Source of the DNA: Chloroflexota bacterium
Lineage (GTDB): Bacteria > Chloroflexota > Dehalococcoidia > Tepidiformales > Tepidiformaceae
DNA length: 64,000 nt
Direction: 5' to 3'
NCBI GenBank assembly: GCA_026705605.1
Contig: JAPPAK010000001.1
Location: forward strand, 682,001-746,000
A model generated the notes under the pieces. The model made no database searches, was not told where the DNA came from, and worked only from the letters and a program-made list of their open reading frames with translations. Below are positions 42,488-52,467 of this stretch, piece after piece. Made by a program: the position numbers and the translations under genes. Each line of letters begins with the position of its first letter. Within the stretch, counting starts at the first letter, position 1.

Positions 42488-42559
42488 TCACTTGAGCTTG
42501 AAGTGCCCTTGCAGCATCGCGCCGCGCTCTTCGAGCTGCTCGCGGAGGCCATCGCTCAC
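42488..42559 (-). pseudogene. Truncated orotate phosphoribosyltransferase N-terminus (pyrE remnant)
   Basis: GTG 42559 overlaps the lepB stop as GTGA and opens 23 codons ending TGA at 42488. The peptide runs from VSDGLREQLEERGA to MLQGHFKLK. LLxGHFxLxSG is the conserved start of PyrE, so this reads as a PyrE N-terminus broken just before the SGRHS part. After the break the base composition drops and no OPRT sequence follows in any frame until the unrelated copy at 42326. It may be translated as a short coupled peptide. Confidence 0.65.
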
Positions 42560-43458
42560 GGTTCCGATGGCTCCGCTGGTTCGTCCGGCTCCGGTGGTTG
42601 CGACGGAGTCGACACGGCTGTCCCCGTCAGCTCCGCGCCCCCGTTCGGCGCCAGCCCGAAGGAGTCGAACGGCCAGTAGCGAAGCAATGCCTTCCCCACG
42701 ATGCGTTCTCGCGGCACCAGCCCGATTCGTCCGCTGCGGCTGTCCTGGCTGCTGTTCCGGTTATCCCCCAGCACGTAGTAGTGCCGCGCCGGGATCAGGA
42801 TCTCGGCGCGCGTGTCGCTCCACGTTTCCGTGATGTACGGCTCGTTCAGCAACTGCCCGTTGATATACACCCGCCCCTGCACGATCGCGATGCGTTCCCC
42901 CGGCAACGCGATGACGCGTTTGATGAGGTCGTTCCCGCTGCCCGCCGAGCTTTCGAAGACGATGATGTCGCCCCGCTCGGGCCCGCCGAATACCTGCCGC
43001 ACGTCGCCGTCCTCGGCATCGACGAACGGGATGAAGTCCGTCAGCCGGTCCATGTTGACCTCGGCGTAGCCCAGCTTGTTCACGAGGATGTGCTGGCCGT
43101 GGTCGAGCGTGGGGAACATCGAGTACCCCTCGACGAGGTAGTTCTGCAGGCTCGCCCTCACCGCCAGGAACACGAGCAGCGCCAGCAGGGCCGTCTCGAT
43201 GATCTCCCGGATCCACTTACGGCCGCGGTCCGGCTTCTCCGCCACCGCCTCCACGGCCACGCCCTCCGTCCACGAGGGCACCAGGAAGGCCTCGGCCTCC
43301 AGCGCGGGAAGCTCGTTGGCCGCTGGTTCCCGGCCCGAGACGGAGCGCGCTTCTGCCACGGGCGGCATCATGCCGCCGCCGATGATCGGGGCGGCCTCGT
43401 CGCCTGGATCCGTTTCCTCAGGCTGCGAGCCGGGAGCGCGTTCGTCTTCGGAAGCCAC
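42556..43458 (-). CDS. lepB: Signal peptidase I
   Basis: A 300-residue membrane peptidase that cuts signal peptides at the outer face of the membrane. A long Pro/Glu-rich cytoplasmic tail (about 85 residues) precedes one membrane helix (IIETALLALLVFLAVRASL). Box B is EGYSMFPTLDHG with the catalytic Ser; Lys is in NDLIKRVIALPGE; box E is YYVLGDNRNSSQDSR. GTG 43458 is the start, with TAGGCT 6 nt upstream. Its stop overlaps a pyrE remnant start. Confidence 0.95.
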   Translation of the reverse strand: MASEDERAPGSQPEETDPGDEAAPIIGGGMMPPVAEARSVSGREPAANELPALEAEAFLVPSWTEGVAVEAVAEKPDRGRKWIREIIETALLALLVFLAVRASLQNYLVEGYSMFPTLDHGQHILVNKLGYAEVNMDRLTDFIPFVDAEDGDVRQVFGGPERGDIIVFESSAGSGNDLIKRVIALPGERIAIVQGRVYINGQLLNEPYITETWSDTRAEILIPARHYYVLGDNRNSSQDSRSGRIGLVPRERIVGKALLRYWPFDSFGLAPNGGAELTGTAVSTPSQPPEPDEPAEPSEP

Positions 43459-43559
43459 CCCACGAGCCTATCACTTGTCATTACGAACAGGTCGCGCGTC
43501 TCTTGCTCGTCACCTACGCTCGATGCAGCTCGCAACGAACGCGAGCCCTGGAGGCCCGG

Positions 43560-44300
43560 ATGACTCGCTCCCGCATGGTGGCTGCCCTCGTGGCGGTGGC
43601 GGCGCTCCTCGTACTGGCCTCGGCCTGCTTCGAGACGTCCGTCGAAGATGGCATCGACGACTCCCGTTCCATCATGGTGTCCGGGACGGGCGAGGTCCGT
43701 GCCGAGCCCGACATCGCAACGGTGAACACCGGTGTCGAAGTCCGTGCCGAAACCGTCGCGGCAGCCCGCGCGGGCGCGGCCGAGGCCTCGAACGCGATCA
43801 TTGCCGCGATCCGCGCCCATGGTGTCGATGAGCTCGATGTCCGCACCGTCGACTTCTACGTCTACCCCGAGTACGACTGGGGGGACGACACCCCCCGCGT
43901 GACCGGGTACGTCTTCTCGAACACCGTGCAGGTAACCGTGCGCGACGTCGAGCGTATCGGCGAGCTGATCGATGCCATTGCCGTCGCCGGCGGCGATGCC
44001 GTCCGCTTCGGCGGCATCTCCTTCGCTCACGCCAATCCCGGAGCCCTCGCTGAGGAAGCCCGCGAGCTTGCCATCGGCGATGCACGAGCCAAGGCGGAGC
44101 AACTCGCCGAGCTCACGGGTGTCACCCTCGGCTCCATCATCGCCGTCGTTGAAACGAGTTGGGCCGCTCCGCTGGTGGGGCTGGGGCCGCGTGCCGAGTT
44201 CGCCGCAGACGATAGCTTCGGCGCCTCCATCCAGCCCGGCACGTCGGCGGTCACGGTCACCGTGCAGGCGGCCTGGGAGATTGAGGACGAGGGCGACTAG
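43560..44300 (+). CDS. SIMPL-domain (DUF541) exported protein
   Basis: A 246-residue protein with an N-terminal signal (MVAALVAVAALLVLASAC), possibly a lipoprotein though the lipobox (ASAC) is not canonical. The SIMPL fold follows: ISVSGTGEV-like IMVSGTGEVRAEPDIATV, then VTGYVFSNTVQVTV and ELAIGDARAKAEQLAELTGVTLG. GGAGG before ATG 43560 sets the start. Members are periplasmic and linked to stress in some bacteria; the mechanism is unknown. Confidence 0.85.
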   Translation: MTRSRMVAALVAVAALLVLASACFETSVEDGIDDSRSIMVSGTGEVRAEPDIATVNTGVEVRAETVAAARAGAAEASNAIIAAIRAHGVDELDVRTVDFYVYPEYDWGDDTPRVTGYVFSNTVQVTVRDVERIGELIDAIAVAGGDAVRFGGISFAHANPGALAEEARELAIGDARAKAEQLAELTGVTLGSIIAVVETSWAAPLVGLGPRAEFAADDSFGASIQPGTSAVTVTVQAAWEIEDEGD

Positions 44301-44306
44301 TTCGGG

Positions 44307-44882
44307 CTAGCTGTCCAGCTTCCCTGTGCGTTCCAGGATCATGTAGCGGCCGAGCCCCTTCATGAAGTGCTGGTGGATCGTGGGGTAGCGCACGCGCAAC
44401 TCGTTCTGGAACTGGTTCATGGGGTACCGGCGACGGTGGTAGCCGGCGCCGTCGGGAATCGGTCCCACCTCGCTCGCCACCGCCACGTAGAGCGGCCTCA
44501 GGGACCGGAAGTGCGTCTCGTACTGCTCGTTGTAGCTCGTCGCCTCGCAGTCGAGGTAGCCAAGCAGGAGCGTTTGCGAGATGGTGGCGCCGATCTGCTC
44601 GTGCGCGGCCCGCGCGATGAACTCCTCGGGCGTCTCGCCCTCGCCGATTTCGCCTTCCACCACCCGCCAGCCGTCGCCGTCCTCGTCGGGCTCCGTCACG
44701 TAGCCGTAGTCGCCACGCACGACGCAGGCGTAGCCGAAGAGCGCGGGCCTGTCCTCGGGAAGCGCCTCCTCTTCCTCGACGTACACCGAGCGCCAGTCGC
44801 GCCCGAGGATGATTTCGGTCTTCCCGTGGAAGTGGACCTCCGGGATCGGGATCTTGGGCATGGGAATGTCGCCGAGTGGCAT
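44307..44882 (-). CDS. Nudix-like protein with degenerate Nudix box
   Basis: A 191-residue protein. GWRVVEGEIGEGETPEEF, then IARAAHEQIGA, has the layout of a Nudix box, G-x5-E-x7-R-E-x2-E-E-x-G. However, the R-E-x2-E-E part is R-A-A-H-E-Q, so one metal-binding Glu is Ala and another is Gln. It may be inactive as a pyrophosphatase or bind ligand only. C-terminal YPMNQFQNELRVRYPTIHQHF is unusual. It is 3 nt from the YgfZ-like gene in the same operon. Confidence 0.6.
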   Translation of the reverse strand: MPLGDIPMPKIPIPEVHFHGKTEIILGRDWRSVYVEEEEALPEDRPALFGYACVVRGDYGYVTEPDEDGDGWRVVEGEIGEGETPEEFIARAAHEQIGATISQTLLLGYLDCEATSYNEQYETHFRSLRPLYVAVASEVGPIPDGAGYHRRRYPMNQFQNELRVRYPTIHQHFMKGLGRYMILERTGKLDS

Positions 44883-44884
44883 CG

Positions 44885-45931
44885 CTACGTCTTCCTCCGC
44901 CGGTAGAGCGGCCTCTGCGCGACCAGTGCGCGCGTCCCGCCTACCGAAATCGCTGTACCTGGATGGCTCCGGTTGCGATTGAGTATTGCCAGTCCTGCCG
45001 CAGCGTCAAGCGCGAACGAGAACGCGCTGCTGCGAAGCTCCCCCACGACCTGCTCGTCCGCCAGCGCCGGCGTCCCCACGGGGGGCGCCTCCGCCCCCTC
45101 GAACAGGAGCGCGCTGAGCACGCGCGTGGGCTCCTCTGCGGGCAGTCCGAGCAGCTCGCTGAGCCCCGCCTCCCCCGGCGTGAGTCCCGTCTCGAGGTCC
45201 GGGGTGAAGGCGGGCACCCCCGCCTCGATGCGCGCGATCTCCTGCGCTCCCGCGCCCGCCAGCCCCACTCCTGATGCCTGCAGCATCCCCAGCAGGTGCT
45301 CCGCCACCGGTGGGGCGACCATGAACTCGAAGCCGTCCTCGCCCACGCTGCTCGTGCGGATGGCCAGCGCCCGGTATCCGTGAAACTCGAACGGGGACGC
45401 GTGCATCGAGGGCAGGCGTGGCGGAAGTCCCTCGTTCACATGCTGCGCCGCCGCCTCCGCCGCCCCCGGCCCCGCTATCCCTACCAGGCAGGTGGTCGCC
45501 GTCCGGTCCTGGATGGCGACGTCGTACCCCTCTCCCACCGCGTCCTCCAGCATCCCCATCGTCGTGGCTCCCCTGCCCGGCTCCCCCATGACGATGTAGG
45601 CGATGCCCCCCGTCCGCGCGACCAGCGCGAGGTCGGCGATGCGCCCGCGCGAGTCGAGCGCCGCCGCCCGCACCGCCCGCCCCTCCTCCAGTTCCCCGGC
45701 AGCGTCTCCGAAGACCACCCCCAGCACCGTCCCCGCGTCTGTGCCGCTCACCAGCAGCCGCGTCCGGTCTGAGCGATCGAAGGCGACGGCGTTCGACCGC
45801 AGCCGTGCGTACTCGTCTTCGCTGTCGCCGTAGATCTCGGGGAGCCGCCAGCCGCCGCGCAGCCGGAACGTCGCGCCCAGCGCCTCGTGGACCGCGTGCA
45901 GGGCCAGCCGGTTGATGCCTGCTTCGGTCAC
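44885..45931 (-). CDS. Folate-binding YgfZ/GcvT-like protein
   Basis: About 348 residues with the aminomethyltransferase fold: an RSNAVAFDRSDRTRLLVSG start, a central folate-binding part and ARIEAGVPAFTPDL..GLTPGEAGL, which resembles the GcvT/YgfZ signature. YgfZ-type proteins assist Fe-S cluster enzymes with tetrahydrofolate. The YgfZ KGCYxGQE motif is not seen (GLTPGEAGLSELLG stands there), so exact role is unclear. GTG 45931 overlaps the stop of the metallo-hydrolase gene (GTGA), showing coupling. Confidence 0.75.
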   Translation of the reverse strand: MTEAGINRLALHAVHEALGATFRLRGGWRLPEIYGDSEDEYARLRSNAVAFDRSDRTRLLVSGTDAGTVLGVVFGDAAGELEEGRAVRAAALDSRGRIADLALVARTGGIAYIVMGEPGRGATTMGMLEDAVGEGYDVAIQDRTATTCLVGIAGPGAAEAAAQHVNEGLPPRLPSMHASPFEFHGYRALAIRTSSVGEDGFEFMVAPPVAEHLLGMLQASGVGLAGAGAQEIARIEAGVPAFTPDLETGLTPGEAGLSELLGLPAEEPTRVLSALLFEGAEAPPVGTPALADEQVVGELRSSAFSFALDAAAGLAILNRNRSHPGTAISVGGTRALVAQRPLYRRRKT

Positions 45932-46785
45932 TCCTCGACGAAGCGCCGCCGCCCGTCGACCTCGGTCAGACGCCCCACCCCCGGGAATGCGTTGTGTACG
46001 CAAACGAGCAAGGCGTTCTCGCGCACGGCCCGCTCCATCAGCCGCTTCTTCGTCTCCAGCGAGACCACGGGCAGGATGTCGAAAGCCGCGATCCATGCCG
46101 GGCGCTCCGCCTGCACGGCGTGGTGCACGAGGTCGCCAGTGTAGATGGCCGTTTCCCCGCCTGAGCTCAGCACGACCGAGGCGTGGTCGGCGGTGTGGCC
46201 CGGCGTCGGCAGGAACGTGATGCCGGGCAGGATCTCGCGCTCCCCGGCCACTAGCTCAAGCTGCCCCGTCCGCTCCAGGGGCTCGAAGTTCGGGGCCAGG
46301 TACGTCGCCCGCGTTCGGTCGTTCGGGTTCATCGCCGCCTCGTACTCGCCCTCCTGGATGAAGTAGCGCGCGTTCGGGAACGTCGGCGTCACCTCTCCGT
46401 CGCGTTCGAGCGTGTTCCAGCCGCAGTGGTCCGTGTGCAGGTGCGTGTTGACCACGTGGGTCACGTCGCCGGGTGTGACGCCGATCGCTGCCAGCTCGTC
46501 GAGCAACATGCCGTACTCGCCCGGCCAGATGCGTTCGCGTTCACGCTCCGTGTACTTCGTGCCCATGCCCGTCTCGACCAGCACGATGTGGTCGCCCCGG
46601 CGCACGAGCATGCAGTTGAGCGCCAGTGGAATCCGGTGCTGCTCGTCGATGTTCTCGCTGCCGACTACGGGCTCCCAGAGGATGCGCGGCACCAGCCCGA
46701 ATATCGCCCCGCCGTCGAGCTTGATGTGCCCGTCGGAGACGACCGCGATGTCGAATTCGCCCGTCCGGTAGGTTGCCGCCACCAT
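45928..46785 (-). CDS. Metallo-beta-lactamase-fold hydrolase
   Basis: A 285-residue MBL protein. The metal motif THLHTDHCGWN is HxHxDH; further His and Asp are in PTPGHTADHAS and AIYTGDLVHHAVQ. The family includes lactonases and hydroxyacylglutathione hydrolases, and the sequence leans to the AHL-lactonase/alkyl-hydrolase group. TACTGT ends 6 nt before ATG 46785. Operon with the YgfZ-like and Nudix-like genes. Confidence 0.88.
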   Translation of the reverse strand: MVAATYRTGEFDIAVVSDGHIKLDGGAIFGLVPRILWEPVVGSENIDEQHRIPLALNCMLVRRGDHIVLVETGMGTKYTERERERIWPGEYGMLLDELAAIGVTPGDVTHVVNTHLHTDHCGWNTLERDGEVTPTFPNARYFIQEGEYEAAMNPNDRTRATYLAPNFEPLERTGQLELVAGEREILPGITFLPTPGHTADHASVVLSSGGETAIYTGDLVHHAVQAERPAWIAAFDILPVVSLETKKRLMERAVRENALLVCVHNAFPGVGRLTEVDGRRRFVEE

Positions 46786-46791
46786 GCCGCA

Positions 46792-46797
46792 ACAGTA
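46792..46797 (-). promoter_or_regulatory. -10-like TACTGT, leaderless MBL gene
   Basis: Minus-strand TACTGT (46797-46792) ends 6 nt before ATG 46785; no ribosome site is present. Confidence 0.4.
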
Positions 46798-46833
46798 CGG
46801 ATCGCCACCCGTGCGCGCCAGAAGGTGGGGCCG

Positions 46834-47781
46834 CTAGTCCTTGGCCGCGGATTCCACTGCCGTCTCGAAGGCCGCAATCGCGACCTCGATCTGGTCGTCC
46901 TCCGGAACCCGGGTCGTGAGCGCCTGTAGCGCGATGTTCGGTGCGAACATGGCTCGCACGAGCGCATTCGACTCGAAGCGCGCCCCGAAGCGCAGCACCT
47001 CGTAGCTGATTCCCGCAATCGGTGGTAGCAGCACCACCCGCGAGAGGATGCGCACGACGATGCCCTCGTCCACAAGCAGGTCGAACGCGAGGAATGCCGC
47101 CAGCGCGATCATGATGACGACCACGAGGAAGCTCGTCCCGCAGCGCGTGTGTTCCTTCGGAAATCGGCGGACGTCCGCCACCTGCAGCGGCCGCGCCGCC
47201 TCGTAGGCGTGGATCGTCATGTGCTCGGCGCCGTGGTACTGGAACACCCGCCGGATGTCGGGCATCAGCCCGATCAGGGCGATGTAGGCCACGAACAGCA
47301 CGAGCCTCACCGCCGCCTCGATCGCGACCACCCCCGCCCGCGCGATCCCCTGCGACTCAAGGAAGTTCGCCAGCAGCACCGGCCCCACGAAGAAGAGACC
47401 GACTGCGAAGACGATCCCCACCGTCATCGAGAACCACATCGCCGCGTCGGCCAGCGGCTCCTCTTCGTCCGGGAGGGGCGTGGTCGCGGCTGCCGCCTCG
47501 CCGTCGTCCTCAGCCGGCTCATCAAGGGCGATGCGCGAGGAATAGTTGATGGCGCGCAGGCCCAGTGAGAGCGTCTCCCACAGCACGACCGCCCCGCGCA
47601 CCAGCGGGATCTGGCGCAGCCGTCCAGTCGTGAAGCCGGTCAGCTCTTCCGAGTGCCGCACGATCTCGCCGCTGGGGTGGCGAACGGCCACGGCCATGTG
47701 CCGCGGCGCGCGGATCATCACGCCCTCGATCACGGCCTGGCCGCCGTAGTACACGTCCGGACGTTGGGGGGCGGCGCTCAT
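46834..47781 (-). CDS. DUF1385 membrane protein
   Basis: A 315-residue protein. YYGGQAVIEGVMIRAP at the start and YHGAEHMTIHAYEA, FPKEHTRCGTSF in the middle are the DUF1385 signatures. About four or five membrane helices follow. The family is common next to prfA, rpmE and thymidine kinase genes in Gram-positive and Chloroflexi genomes; here it is upstream-adjacent to L31 in the same direction. Biochemical function is unknown. Confidence 0.9.
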   Translation of the reverse strand: MSAAPQRPDVYYGGQAVIEGVMIRAPRHMAVAVRHPSGEIVRHSEELTGFTTGRLRQIPLVRGAVVLWETLSLGLRAINYSSRIALDEPAEDDGEAAAATTPLPDEEEPLADAAMWFSMTVGIVFAVGLFFVGPVLLANFLESQGIARAGVVAIEAAVRLVLFVAYIALIGLMPDIRRVFQYHGAEHMTIHAYEAARPLQVADVRRFPKEHTRCGTSFLVVVIMIALAAFLAFDLLVDEGIVVRILSRVVLLPPIAGISYEVLRFGARFESNALVRAMFAPNIALQALTTRVPEDDQIEVAIAAFETAVESAAKD

Positions 47782-47862
47782 GGGGTGATCAGCCTCCGCC
47801 TCGGGTCTGGCCGGTCGCAGCGCGTGGCTGCATGACTCCCGGCCCGGTGGGGAGGTGCCGCT

Positions 47863-48072
47863 CTATGAGGGGTCGCCGAGGGAGTAGCGGCGCTGGAAGC
47901 GCTCAACCCGGCCCGCCGTGTCGACGATGCGCTGCTCGCCCGTGAAGAACGGGTGGCACTCGCTGCACACGTCGATGTGCATCTGCTCTTTGGTGGCGCG
48001 GGTCTCGACCCGGTGGCCGCACGAACAGGTGATGACGGCGTCTACGTACTCGGGATGAATCTCGGCCTTCAC
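47863..48072 (-). CDS. rpmE: 50S ribosomal protein L31
   Basis: A 69-residue L31 of the zinc-binding type. Ligands are Cys in ITCSCGH and CSEC (Cys-x-Cys, then Cys-x-x-Cys). HPFFTGEQRIVDTAGRVERF is the universal L31 motif. It follows rpmA by 4 nt in the rplU-rpmA-rpmE operon. Confidence 0.97.
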   Translation of the reverse strand: MKAEIHPEYVDAVITCSCGHRVETRATKEQMHIDVCSECHPFFTGEQRIVDTAGRVERFQRRYSLGDPS

Positions 48073-48076
48073 CGCG

Positions 48077-48346
48077 CTACTCCTGGCCTGCCGGCACGAG
48101 CACGCTCACGCGCTTGCGCCGTCCCTTGGCGTGGGGGCTGAACTTCACCCTGCCCTCCACCTTCGCGTAGATGGTGTGGTCGCGGCCCAGTCCCACGTTC
48201 TCACCCGGATGGAAGCGGGTGCCGCGCTGCCGCAGGATGATCGTCCCCGGCGTCACGTACTCGCCGTCGTAGCGCTTCACGCCCAGCCGCTGGCTGTTGC
48301 TGTCGCGGCCGTTCTTGGTGCTGCCCAGGCCCTTCTTGTGCGCCAT
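48077..48346 (-). CDS. rpmA: 50S ribosomal protein L27
   Basis: An 89-residue L27 beginning [16 protein letters not shown], with [15 protein letters not shown] and [11 protein letters not shown]. It has no Firmicutes-type cleaved N-terminal leader. The N-terminus reaches the peptidyl transferase centre. Between rplU (3-nt gap) and rpmE. Confidence 0.98.
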   Translation of the reverse strand: MAHKKGLGSTKNGRDSNSQRLGVKRYDGEYVTPGTIILRQRGTRFHPGENVGLGRDHTIYAKVEGRVKFSPHAKGRRKRVSVLVPAGQE

Positions 48347-48349
48347 GGC

Positions 48350-48661
48350 CTACCCCTTCGTGATCGACTCGACGATGAGCCGCGTGACGGGCTGCCGGTG
48401 CCCGAGCGTGCGCCGGTAGCGCACCTTGTTCTTGTACTTCATGAAGCGCAGCTTCGGGCCCTTGCCGTGCTGCGCGATGCGCGCCCGCAACGAGGCCCCC
48501 GGAACCGTCGGCTCGCCGACCTCGACGTCCATGCCGTCGATCAGCAGCAGCACGTCGAAGTCGATGGTGTCGCCGGGCTCGCCATCAAGGGTGCCCACGT
48601 CGAACTCCTGCCCTTCCGTGAGCATGAATTGATGTCCGCCGGCCCGCACGATCGCCTGCAC
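48350..48661 (-). CDS. rplU: 50S ribosomal protein L21
   Basis: A 103-residue L21: AIVRAGGHQFMLTEGQEF, then KGPKLRFMKYKNKVRYRRTLGHRQ. The start is GTG 48661 with GGAG 6 nt upstream. It is the first gene of the L21-L27-L31 operon, behind a clear promoter. Confidence 0.96.
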   Translation of the reverse strand: MQAIVRAGGHQFMLTEGQEFDVGTLDGEPGDTIDFDVLLLIDGMDVEVGEPTVPGASLRARIAQHGKGPKLRFMKYKNKVRYRRTLGHRQPVTRLIVESITKG

Positions 48662-48700
48662 TGGTTGCTCCGTTTGCTCCCGCTCTGACGGGGAAAGTTC

Positions 48701-48728
48701 AGTCTAGGAAGGCCCCCCGTAGGGTCAA
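48701..48728 (-). promoter_or_regulatory. Promoter of the rplU-rpmA-rpmE operon
   Basis: On the minus strand TTGACC (48728-48723) and TAGACT (48706-48701) are separated by 16 nt. The predicted start near 48694 leaves a leader of about 33 nt before the rplU GTG. Confidence 0.6.
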
Positions 48729-48735
48729 CGCCGGC

Positions 48736-48843
48736 CTAACCCTCCGACGCGATGATGCAGTCCACGCACAGCTCGCTGTCGGCGCCTTCGTCCAACTCCG
48801 CACCGCAGGCGGTGCACCGTCGAGGCTCGTCGTCGTCGCTCAT
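48736..48843 (-). CDS. Zinc-ribbon microprotein, 35 residues
   Basis: ATG 48843 to TAG 48736 encodes 35 residues with two CxxC knuckles (Cys10-T-A-Cys13 and Cys26-V-D-Cys29) and acidic flanks. This is a minimal zinc ribbon. It lies between ftsH and the rplU promoter, in the same direction as ftsH and 26 nt after its stop. The exact knuckle spacing argues against chance. Function unknown. Confidence 0.65.
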   Translation of the reverse strand: MSDDDEPRRCTACGAELDEGADSELCVDCIIASEG

Positions 48844-48869
48844 TCGTTTCAGCGCCCGCGCTGAGAGGG

Positions 48870-50876
<2,007 letters not shown>

Positions 50877-50937
50877 AGTGGGAACTCCTGGCGGCAAGGA
50901 GGCCGCTCAGAGAAGGTGTTTCTTGCTCTCGGAATCG

Positions 50938-50943
50938 AGTATA
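50938..50943 (-). promoter_or_regulatory. -10 element TATACT of ftsH
   Basis: Minus-strand TATACT (50943-50938) lies about 60 nt before the TTG start; the leader contains the AGGAG ribosome site. No clear -35. Confidence 0.5.
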
Positions 50944-51033
50944 GCAGAGCAACCGCCTTGGCCCGTAAGGCCCGGCGAAAGCCCTGCCGGTGGACCCTAC
51001 CGCGCCTCGCGCGTCCCTTCCACCGACTTCCGC

Positions 51034-51039
51034 TAGACT
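51034..51039 (+). promoter_or_regulatory. -10 element TAGACT of the npdG-cofE operon
   Basis: TAGACT ends 8 nt before ATG 51048 with no ribosome site. Confidence 0.5.
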
Positions 51040-51047
51040 CCCCAGCC

Positions 51048-51698
51048 ATGAAACTTGCATTCGTCGGCGGGACGGGCCCCGAGGGCCTCGGGCTCGCCAT
51101 CCGCTTCGCCGCCTCCGGCCACCACGTTGCCATCGGCTCCCGCTCCACCGAACGGGGCGAGGAGGGGGCCGCCAAGATCGCCGAGGCCGTCCCCGGCGCC
51201 ACCGTCAGCGGCGGCGAGAACGCCGCCACCGTCGCAGGCGCCGACGTCGTCTTCCTCACCTTCCCCTACAGCGGCCAGGGCCCGACTCTCGAGGCAATCG
51301 GCGGCGCCCTCGACGGCGCCATCGTCTGCGATGTCGTCGCTCCCCTCGAGTTCGTCCGCGGGAAGGGCGCCGTCGCCCTCGATGTCGATGGCAACAGCGC
51401 TGCCGAGGAGGCCGCCGTCGCCCTCCCCAACGCCCGCGTCGTCTCCGCCTTCCAGAACATGAGCGCCGAGAAGCTGATGGAGCTCGACAAGCCAGTCGAG
51501 GCCGACGTCCTCGTCTGCGGCGACGACAAGGAGGCGAAAGCCGTCATCATGGGCCTGGCCGACGAGATCGAGGGTGTCCGCGGCGTCGACGGTGGCGCCC
51601 TCAGCAACAGCCGCTACGTCGAGATGCTCACGTCCCTGCTCATCAACCTCAACCGCGTCCACAAGACGCAGACCAGCGTCCGCATCGCCGGCGTCTAG
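51048..51698 (+). CDS. npdG: NADPH-dependent F420 reductase
   Basis: A 216-residue Rossmann protein: KLAFVGGTGPEGLGLAIRFA is the NADPH loop, SRSTERGEEGAAKI follows with the Arg pair that prefers NADPH, and VSAFQNMSAEKLMELD is typical of Fno/NpdG. It moves hydride between NADPH and coenzyme F420. The next gene is CofE, so the organism makes and uses F420. ATG 51048 starts the fold; upstream extension is a shadow of the ftsH region. Confidence 0.9.
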   Translation: MKLAFVGGTGPEGLGLAIRFAASGHHVAIGSRSTERGEEGAAKIAEAVPGATVSGGENAATVAGADVVFLTFPYSGQGPTLEAIGGALDGAIVCDVVAPLEFVRGKGAVALDVDGNSAAEEAAVALPNARVVSAFQNMSAEKLMELDKPVEADVLVCGDDKEAKAVIMGLADEIEGVRGVDGGALSNSRYVEMLTSLLINLNRVHKTQTSVRIAGV

Positions 51699-51709
51699 GG
51701 AGGACCGAG

Positions 51710-52459
51710 GTGGCCGTCTCCGTCATCGCCGTCGAGGGCCTTCCCGAGATCACCGAGGGCGATGACCTCGCCGCGATGATCGTGGAGTCAGCCGCTGCCG
51801 GCGGCGAACCCCTGGCCGGCGGCGACATCGTCATCGTCACCTCGAAGATCGTCTCCAAGTCGGAAGGGCGCACCGTCGACCTCGACACCGTCGAGCCCTC
51901 CCCCTTCGCTCGCGACTTCGCCGAGCGCTGGGAGAAAGAGCCCGGAATCGTCGAGCTCGTCCTGCGGGAATCGAAGCGCGTCGTCCGCCAGGTCGGCCCC
52001 GTCCTCATCACCGAGACCCGTCACGGCTTCGTCTGTGCCAACAGCGGTGTCGACCAGTCCAGCTCCGGCGCGAAGGGGCGCGCCGTCCTCCTCCCCGTCG
52101 ACCCCGACGCGAGCGCCCGCGGCCTGCGCGCCCGCTTCCGCGAGCTCGGCCACGAGGTCGCCGTCATCATCTCCGACACCTTCGGCCGCCCCTGGCGCGA
52201 GGCCCAGGTCGACGTCGCCATCGGCATCGCCGGCATCAACCCTGTCATCAGCTACATCGGCGAGCACGACCCCCACGGCCACGAGTTCCTCGTCCAGGCC
52301 GTCTGCCGCGCCGACGAGCTGGCCAGCGCCGGCGAACTCGTGAAGGGCAACCTCAGCCGCGTGCCCGTCGCCCTCATCCGCGGCTACCCCTGGGAGCCCG
52401 ACGACACGGCCTCGATGACCGACATCATCCGCGAGGCCGAGCGCGACCTTTTCCGTTGA
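51710..52459 (+). CDS. cofE: Coenzyme F420-0:L-glutamate ligase
   Basis: A 249-residue CofE-type ligase that adds glutamates to F420-0. ITEGDDLAAMIVESAA, GDIVIVTSKIVSKSEGR, NSGVDQSSSG and IISDTFGRPWREAQVDVAIGIAG are the family motifs. The C-terminal nitroreductase-like domain of FbiB is absent, so this is the short archaeal-like form. GTG 51710 has GGGAGGA at 51698-51704. The dut gene follows at once. Confidence 0.92.
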   Translation: MAVSVIAVEGLPEITEGDDLAAMIVESAAAGGEPLAGGDIVIVTSKIVSKSEGRTVDLDTVEPSPFARDFAERWEKEPGIVELVLRESKRVVRQVGPVLITETRHGFVCANSGVDQSSSGAKGRAVLLPVDPDASARGLRARFRELGHEVAVIISDTFGRPWREAQVDVAIGIAGINPVISYIGEHDPHGHEFLVQAVCRADELASAGELVKGNLSRVPVALIRGYPWEPDDTASMTDIIREAERDLFR

Positions 52460-52467
52460 GCCCGGCG

